This document shows positions 6,913 through 10,962 of a DNA stretch of 10,962 bases, in pieces. How positions within the stretch are numbered: the first letter of the stretch is position 1; each line of letters starts with the position of its first letter. The notes beneath the pieces were generated by a model. It did not search any database. It was not told where the DNA came from and saw nothing but the letters and a program-made list of their open reading frames with translations. This DNA comes from an uncultured Lachnospiraceae bacterium (GTDB lineage Bacteria; Bacillota; Clostridia; Lachnospirales; Lachnospiraceae). The DNA lies in the NCBI GenBank assembly GCA_910588755.1, contig CAJUQZ010000076.1, forward strand, positions 4,324 to 15,285. Reading direction: 5' to 3'. The translations under genes were made by a program, and so were the position numbers.

Positions 6913-7857
6913 ATGAAAATAATTTACATGGGAACACCTGATTTTTCGGTGGGTGCGCTCGAGTCACTCATTTTGGCAGGCCATGAGGTCACAGCGGTCG
7001 TGACACAGCCTGACAAGGCAAAGGGAAGAGGCGGCCAGGTGCAGTGTTCGCCGGTAAAGGAGTGCGCTGTAAGGCATGGGCTGCCAGTGCTCCAGCCAGT
7101 GCGGATCAAGACGCCGGAGTCCATTGAGGAACTGAGAAAGTACGAGGCCGATGTATACGTCGTGGCGGCTTTTGGGCAGATTCTGCCATCACAGCTTCTG
7201 GCAATACCAAAATTTGGCTGTATCAATATCCACGCCTCGCTGCTGCCAAAGTACAGGGGCGCCGCGCCGATCAACCAGTGTATCATAGACGGGGAGAAGG
7301 AGACGGGCGTCACGATTATGCAGATGGATGCAGGTGTGGACACTGGAGACATACTTGCGCAGAAAAAGGTTATCATAGAAGATAAGGAGACAGCGCAGAC
7401 ACTGTTTGACAAGCTCTCTCGTGCGGGTGCGGCGCTCATTGTGGAGACACTTCCTTTCATTGAACGGGGAGAGATCACGCCTATCCGGCAGGACGGACGT
7501 CTTGCAAGTCATGTGAAGATGATGGACAAATCGGCGGGAAAAATTGACTGGACACGGGACGCGGCGTACATCGAAAGGCTTGTCAGAGGGTTGAATCCGT
7601 GGCCGAGCGCGTTTACGTTCTACCAGGGTAAAAGTGTCAAGATCTGGCGCAGTGATGCGCTGAATCCGGAGGTTGTGAACACGGCAGAGCCTGGGACGCT
7701 TATTGCGGTCGCAAAAGATTTTTTTGATGTGGCCTGCGGAAAAGGAATTTTAAGGGTATACGAGCTGCAGCTAGAAGGAAAAAGGCGTATGGACACAAAG
7801 AGCTTTCTGCTGGGCAGCCAGTGGAAGGCCGGAATGCGGTTGGGCTCGTCTGATTGA
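6913..7857 (+). CDS. fmt: Methionyl-tRNA formyltransferase
   Basis: This 314-residue enzyme transfers a formyl group from 10-formyl-tetrahydrofolate to methionyl-initiator tRNA. The N-terminal Rossmann domain opens with MKIIYMGTPDFSV and has QPDKAKGRG (32-40), INIHASLLPKYRGAAPI (104-120) and DAGVDTGDIL (139-148). The catalytic residues Asn105, His107 and Asp143 correspond to Asn106, His108 and Asp144 of E. coli. SLLPKYRGAAPI is the folate-site signature. The C-terminal domain (about 205-314), an OB-like fold that binds tRNA, includes GKIDW and the RGLNPWPSAF segment. The length matches E. coli (315). GGAGGG at 6901-6906, inside the end of def, is the ribosome binding site, six bases before ATG, so translation of def and fmt is likely coupled. 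Confidence 0.97.
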   Translation: MKIIYMGTPDFSVGALESLILAGHEVTAVVTQPDKAKGRGGQVQCSPVKECAVRHGLPVLQPVRIKTPESIEELRKYEADVYVVAAFGQILPSQLLAIPKFGCINIHASLLPKYRGAAPINQCIIDGEKETGVTIMQMDAGVDTGDILAQKKVIIEDKETAQTLFDKLSRAGAALIVETLPFIERGEITPIRQDGRLASHVKMMDKSAGKIDWTRDAAYIERLVRGLNPWPSAFTFYQGKSVKIWRSDALNPEVVNTAEPGTLIAVAKDFFDVACGKGILRVYELQLEGKRRMDTKSFLLGSQWKAGMRLGSSD

Positions 7858-7858
7858 G

Positions 7859-7865
7859 AAAGGAG
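7859..7865 (+). promoter_or_regulatory. Ribosome binding site that decides the zinc-peptidase start
   Basis: AAAGGAG ends nine bases before ATG 7875. The reading frame extends upstream to a TTG at 7854, but that codon lies before this site and overlaps the fmt stop, so the ATG is the supported start. Confidence 0.8.
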
Positions 7866-7874
7866 ACTGGTATT

Positions 7875-8573
7875 ATGCCATTTTATGGATATTATTTTGA
7901 CCCGACATATCTGTTGGTAGTGATCGGCGCGGTGCTTAGCATTATCGCGTCTGCAAGAGTCAATTCCACGTTTAACAAGTATGCGCGTGTGCGGAGCATG
8001 TCGGGCATGACAGGCGCGCAGACTGCGGAGGCGATTCTGCGCAGCAAGGGAATCTATGATGTGCAGGTGGAGCATATCAGGGGAAATCTGACGGACCATT
8101 ATGATCCATCCAAAAAGGTGGTGCGCCTCTCTGACAGCGTGTACAATTCCACCTCTGTGGCGGCGATTGGTGTGGCAGCGCACGAGTGTGGACATGTCAT
8201 GCAGCACCATGAGGGATATGCACCGCTCAATATCAGGACAGCACTTGTACCGGCAGCAAATATCGGTTCGAAACTAGGAATCCCTGTGGTGATCCTCGGG
8301 TTGATCCTAGGGAGCAATCCGGTGTTGATAAACATTGGTATTTGGGTGTTTTCCCTTGCGGTATTATTTCAGGTTGTGACGCTTCCGGTGGAATTTAACG
8401 CGTCAAGAAGGGCGCTTGTATGCATTGAGCAGTACGGCATTGTGACAGGGGAGGAGCGTGCAAAGAGCGCAAAGGTGCTCAAGGCTGCAGCGTACACATA
8501 TGTCGCGGCTGCAGCGGCGTCGATCCTGCAGCTTCTGCGACTTGTCATGCTGGCCGGCAGACGGAGCGATTGA
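7875..8573 (+). CDS. Membrane zinc metallopeptidase, YugP-like (neutral zinc metallopeptidase family)
   Basis: This 232-residue protein starts with MPFYGYYFDP, the typical opening of the YugP-like family of membrane metallopeptidases. A hydrophobic segment at about 11-27 is followed by a soluble stretch, the zinc motif HECGH (103-107: His103, Glu104, His107), and three further hydrophobic segments at about 124-145, 150-172 and 203-225. Glu173 in PVEFNASRRA is a good candidate third zinc ligand, since this segment is conserved in the family. The protein should therefore be a four-segment membrane protease with its active site near the membrane. Its substrate is unknown, and family members are largely uncharacterised. 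It lies 17 bases after fmt and 2 bases before rsmB, so it is probably cotranscribed with the translation genes. Family is well supported; biological role is not. Confidence 0.9.
   Translation: MPFYGYYFDPTYLLVVIGAVLSIIASARVNSTFNKYARVRSMSGMTGAQTAEAILRSKGIYDVQVEHIRGNLTDHYDPSKKVVRLSDSVYNSTSVAAIGVAAHECGHVMQHHEGYAPLNIRTALVPAANIGSKLGIPVVILGLILGSNPVLINIGIWVFSLAVLFQVVTLPVEFNASRRALVCIEQYGIVTGEERAKSAKVLKAAAYTYVAAAAASILQLLRLVMLAGRRSD
8563..8566 (+). promoter_or_regulatory. Ribosome binding site of rsmB
   Basis: GGAG within AGACGGAG lies nine bases before ATG 8576, inside the end of the zinc-peptidase gene. The spacing favours the ATG over the in-frame TTG at 8570. Confidence 0.65.
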
Positions 8574-8575
8574 CT

Positions 8576-9979
8576 ATGGTACAGGATCAGAAGCAGGGGG
8601 TGAACCAGCGCATGCTTGTGCTGGAGATGCTCTTGACAGAAAATATATACTCCCATATCCTCGTTCGGGAGGTACTGAACAAATACAATTACCTGCCACA
8701 GCAGGAGAAATCCTTTATCAAGCGTCTCTATGAGGGGACGCTTGAACGGCAGATTGAGCTAGATTATGTGATTGACCAATTTTCCAGGGTGAAGACAGAC
8801 AAGATGAAAAAACCAATACGCGCAATCCTGCGCATGGGTGTGTACCAGATTCTGTATATGGACGCAGTCCCGGATGCTGCCGCATGCAATGAGGCGGTAA
8901 GGCTTGCGCAGAAGAAAGGCTTTGCCTCGCTCAAGGGCTTTGTGAACGGAGTGCTTAGAAATATTGCGCGCAATCAGGATAAAATCGTGTACACAGATCT
9001 TTCTGTGAAGTATTCTATGCCACAGTGGATTGTTGATCTGTGGATGGTGCAACTTGGGGATAGAACGACAGAGTGTGTGCTCGCAGGGCTTTTAAAACAG
9101 TATCCAGTAACTGTCCGTTTCCGCGATATGCCACAATTGACTAAGGACGGTATGGAAGAGGCTGTCAGAGCCGTGCGCAGTGCGATTGAGGCGCAGAATG
9201 GCAGTATGGAAGGGGATCCGGAGTTACCCCATGTATACAGACTGTCTGGGACAGACGACCTTACAAGACTTCCATATTATAAAAATGGCGCTTTTGTGGT
9301 GCAGGATATAAGCTCCATGCTTGCAGTCATGGCGCTTGGCATTGGGGAATATGTGCGGCGCCGGGCGATAAAAGATACAGCGCAGGCCATGCGGGTGATT
9401 GACTTGTGTGCGGCGCCGGGTGGCAAATCAGCACTCGCCGCAGATATTCTTGAAACGTGTGGTGTGAATTACAGTGTGGTATCAGGGGATATCTCGGCGG
9501 ACAAGGTCAGGCTGATGCAGGAGAATTTTGACAGGTGCGGCTTGCAGTCCATCTCGGCCAGGGTTTTTGATGCCGTGCAGACGGACGCCGCACTTGTGGG
9601 GACAGCGGATATCGTGATTGCGGATCTCCCCTGCTCAGGGCTTGGCGTGATCGGGAAGAAGCGCGATATCAAATACCGCGTCACCCCGGAGGCCATCGAG
9701 ACACTCACAGCGCTGCAAAGACAGCTTCTTGCCGTGGCAGTGACATATCTAAAGCCCGGTGGAAGACTGCTGTTTAGCACCTGCACGGTGAACAGGCGCG
9801 AGAACGAAGACAATTTTGTATGGCTTAGGGATGAGCTGAAGCTCTCGCCAATGTCGCTAGAGCATACTCTGCCAGAGCATTTTCATACTGCGACAGTCGG
9901 CGAGGGTTATGTACAGCTGCTGCCGGGAGTCCATGACACCGATGGATTTTTTATCAGTGTGTTTGAGGCGCGCAGCTGA
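8576..9979 (+). CDS. rsmB: 16S rRNA (cytosine(967)-C5)-methyltransferase RsmB
   Basis: This 467-residue protein methylates C5 of 16S rRNA cytosine 967 (E. coli numbering) using S-adenosylmethionine. Residues about 1-135 form the NusB-like RNA-binding domain, with the diagnostic NEAVRLAQKKGFASLKGFVNGVLRNI region (105-130). The methyltransferase domain shows VQD.SS (242-247), the SAM loop DLCAAPGGK (276-284), DLPCSGLGV (350-358) and FSTCTVN (400-406). Cys403 is the expected nucleophile and Cys353 the cysteine that aids product release. DLPCSG replaces the usual DAPCSG, and the linker between VQD and the SAM loop is several residues longer than usual. GGAG at 8563-8566 is nine bases before ATG 8576; an in-frame TTG at 8570 is only three bases from it and is less likely. 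The 16-base gap to rlmN indicates one operon. Confidence 0.95.
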   Translation: MVQDQKQGVNQRMLVLEMLLTENIYSHILVREVLNKYNYLPQQEKSFIKRLYEGTLERQIELDYVIDQFSRVKTDKMKKPIRAILRMGVYQILYMDAVPDAAACNEAVRLAQKKGFASLKGFVNGVLRNIARNQDKIVYTDLSVKYSMPQWIVDLWMVQLGDRTTECVLAGLLKQYPVTVRFRDMPQLTKDGMEEAVRAVRSAIEAQNGSMEGDPELPHVYRLSGTDDLTRLPYYKNGAFVVQDISSMLAVMALGIGEYVRRRAIKDTAQAMRVIDLCAAPGGKSALAADILETCGVNYSVVSGDISADKVRLMQENFDRCGLQSISARVFDAVQTDAALVGTADIVIADLPCSGLGVIGKKRDIKYRVTPEAIETLTALQRQLLAVAVTYLKPGGRLLFSTCTVNRRENEDNFVWLRDELKLSPMSLEHTLPEHFHTATVGEGYVQLLPGVHDTDGFFISVFEARS

Positions 9980-9995
9980 CAGGAGTGGAAGGCGT

Positions 9996-10962
9996 ATGGA
10001 ATCAGTACAGATGGATATAAAATCACTTTTATTAGATGAACTGAAGCTTGAGATGGAAAGATATGGAGAGAAGCCGTACCGCGCAGGCCAGTTGTATGAG
10101 TGGATGCACGTAAAGCTAGCGCGAAGTTATGACGAGATGACAAATTTGCCCAAGGGCCTGCGCGAGAAGCTTGCCAGGGAGGCTACATACACAGCTTTGC
10201 AGGAAGTGGCGGTACAGACCTCAAGGCTTGACGGGACGAAAAAATTTTTGTTCGGGCTTGCGGACGGCAATGTTATCGAGAGCGTGTGGATGCAGTACCA
10301 CCACGGCAATTCGGTCTGTATATCCTCACAGGTCGGCTGTCGTATGGGGTGCCGGTTTTGCGCTTCGACACTTGATGGGCTTGTGAGGAACTTGACACCC
10401 TCAGAGATGCTTGATCAGATCTATGCCATATCCAGAAGCACAGGTGGGCGCGTGTCCAATGTCGTTGTGATGGGAACCGGGGAGCCGCTCGACAATTATG
10501 ATAATCTGTTAAGGTTTATCAATATGATTACAGATGGGAACGGGCTCCACATCAGCCAGAGAAATATCACTGTTTCAACATGTGGAATTGTGGAAAATAT
10601 GCGGCGCCTTGCAGACGAAAAACTGCAGATCACACTAGCGCTGTCACTCCATGCCGCCACGCAGGAAAAACGACAAGCGCTGATGCCAGTCGCACGCCGG
10701 TATGACATCGGCGAGGTGATCGATGCCTGCCGCTATTATTTTGACCAGACCAGACGGCGTGTCACATTTGAATACAGTCTCGTGGGCGGCATAAACGACA
10801 CGGATGAGGACGCTGCGAAGCTGTGCAGTCTCTTAGACGGGCTAAACTGTCATGTCAATCTGATTCCGGTTAATCCGGTCAGAGAGTGCGGTTATATGGC
10901 GTCGGAGAAAAGGGCTATTCTTGATTTTCAGAAAAAATTAGAAAAGAGTCATATCAATGCCA
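9996..10962 (+). CDS. rlmN: Dual-specificity 23S rRNA/tRNA adenine-C2 methyltransferase RlmN (3' end outside window)
   Basis: The frame runs from ATG 9996 to the window end without a stop, giving 322 codons of a protein usually about 345-360 long. RlmN is a radical SAM enzyme that methylates C2 of A2503 in 23S rRNA and A37 in some tRNAs (E. coli numbering). The N-terminal helical domain has the family pattern IKSLLLDEL and EKPYRAGQLYEWMH (7-38). The iron-sulfur cluster motif CRMGCRFC has Cys115, Cys119 and Cys122. Cys108, seven residues before, matches the catalytic Cys118 of E. coli. Further motifs are MGTGEPLDNYDN (159-170), VSTCGIV (193-199) and LSLHA (216-220). The second catalytic cysteine, equivalent to E. 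coli Cys355, lies beyond the window. AGGAG at 9981-9985 precedes the start by ten bases. ATG 10011 is an alternative start. Continuation past the edge was not seen. Confidence 0.96.
   Translation, partial: MESVQMDIKSLLLDELKLEMERYGEKPYRAGQLYEWMHVKLARSYDEMTNLPKGLREKLAREATYTALQEVAVQTSRLDGTKKFLFGLADGNVIESVWMQYHHGNSVCISSQVGCRMGCRFCASTLDGLVRNLTPSEMLDQIYAISRSTGGRVSNVVVMGTGEPLDNYDNLLRFINMITDGNGLHISQRNITVSTCGIVENMRRLADEKLQITLALSLHAATQEKRQALMPVARRYDIGEVIDACRYYFDQTRRRVTFEYSLVGGINDTDEDAAKLCSLLDGLNCHVNLIPVNPVRECGYMASEKRAILDFQKKLEKSHINA

Noticed and set aside
7854..7874. Upstream TTG start for the zinc peptidase
   Set aside because: It overlaps the fmt stop and precedes the AAAGGAG site; ATG 7875 gives the family's normal N-terminus.
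10440..10500. MGTGEPL in place of the MGMGEPL of E. coli RlmN
   Set aside because: This variant is, as far as I recall, frequent in Clostridia RlmN and does not touch the cluster or catalytic cysteines.
1..10962. CRISPR array, tRNA or rRNA gene, insertion sequence, toxin-antitoxin or phage defence genes
   Set aside because: No repeated spacers, cloverleaf, transposase motif or defence-type domains were seen in the frames or in the single gene-free stretch.

Overview
The window looks like a chromosomal housekeeping region from a Gram-positive anaerobe of the class Clostridia, most likely Lachnospiraceae. This rests on the gene order priA-def-fmt-rsmB-rlmN (a classic Firmicutes arrangement), a Zn-peptidase of the YugP type opening with MPFYGYYFDP, a bacterial acyl-ACP thioesterase, strong AGGAGG-type ribosome binding sites, heavy use of AGG for Arg, and Clostridia-flavoured motif variants in PriA and MurE. 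The genus cannot be fixed from sequence alone. All genes lie on the + strand and are tightly packed. No tRNA, rRNA, CRISPR array, insertion sequence or phage gene was seen.

Region 1 (1-2275): the 3' part of an acyl-ACP thioesterase gene overlaps the start of recJ by four bases (ATGA). Region 2 (2276-2601): the only sizeable gene-free stretch, AT-rich. It holds a promoter with a consensus -35 box (TTGACA) behind an A/T-rich tract, then a short hairpin, a run of six C, and a long G-U-containing hairpin. A second promoter just before murE follows. This looks like either a small RNA gene or the recJ terminator plus leader signals.

Region 3 (2602-6369): a divergent MurE-type ligase whose stop codon directly abuts the start of priA (replication restart helicase). 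Region 4 (6437-10962): def, fmt, a membrane zinc metallopeptidase, rsmB and the 5' part of rlmN, each separated by 2 to 17 bases, so very probably one transcript.

The genes serve genome maintenance (RecJ, PriA), cell wall synthesis (MurE-like), N-terminal formyl-methionine handling (Fmt adds formyl to initiator tRNA, Def removes it from the finished chain) and rRNA modification (RsmB on 16S, RlmN on 23S and tRNA). I found no clear novel system. The most interesting points are the RNA-like intergenic structure and the atypical residues in the MurE-like protein.
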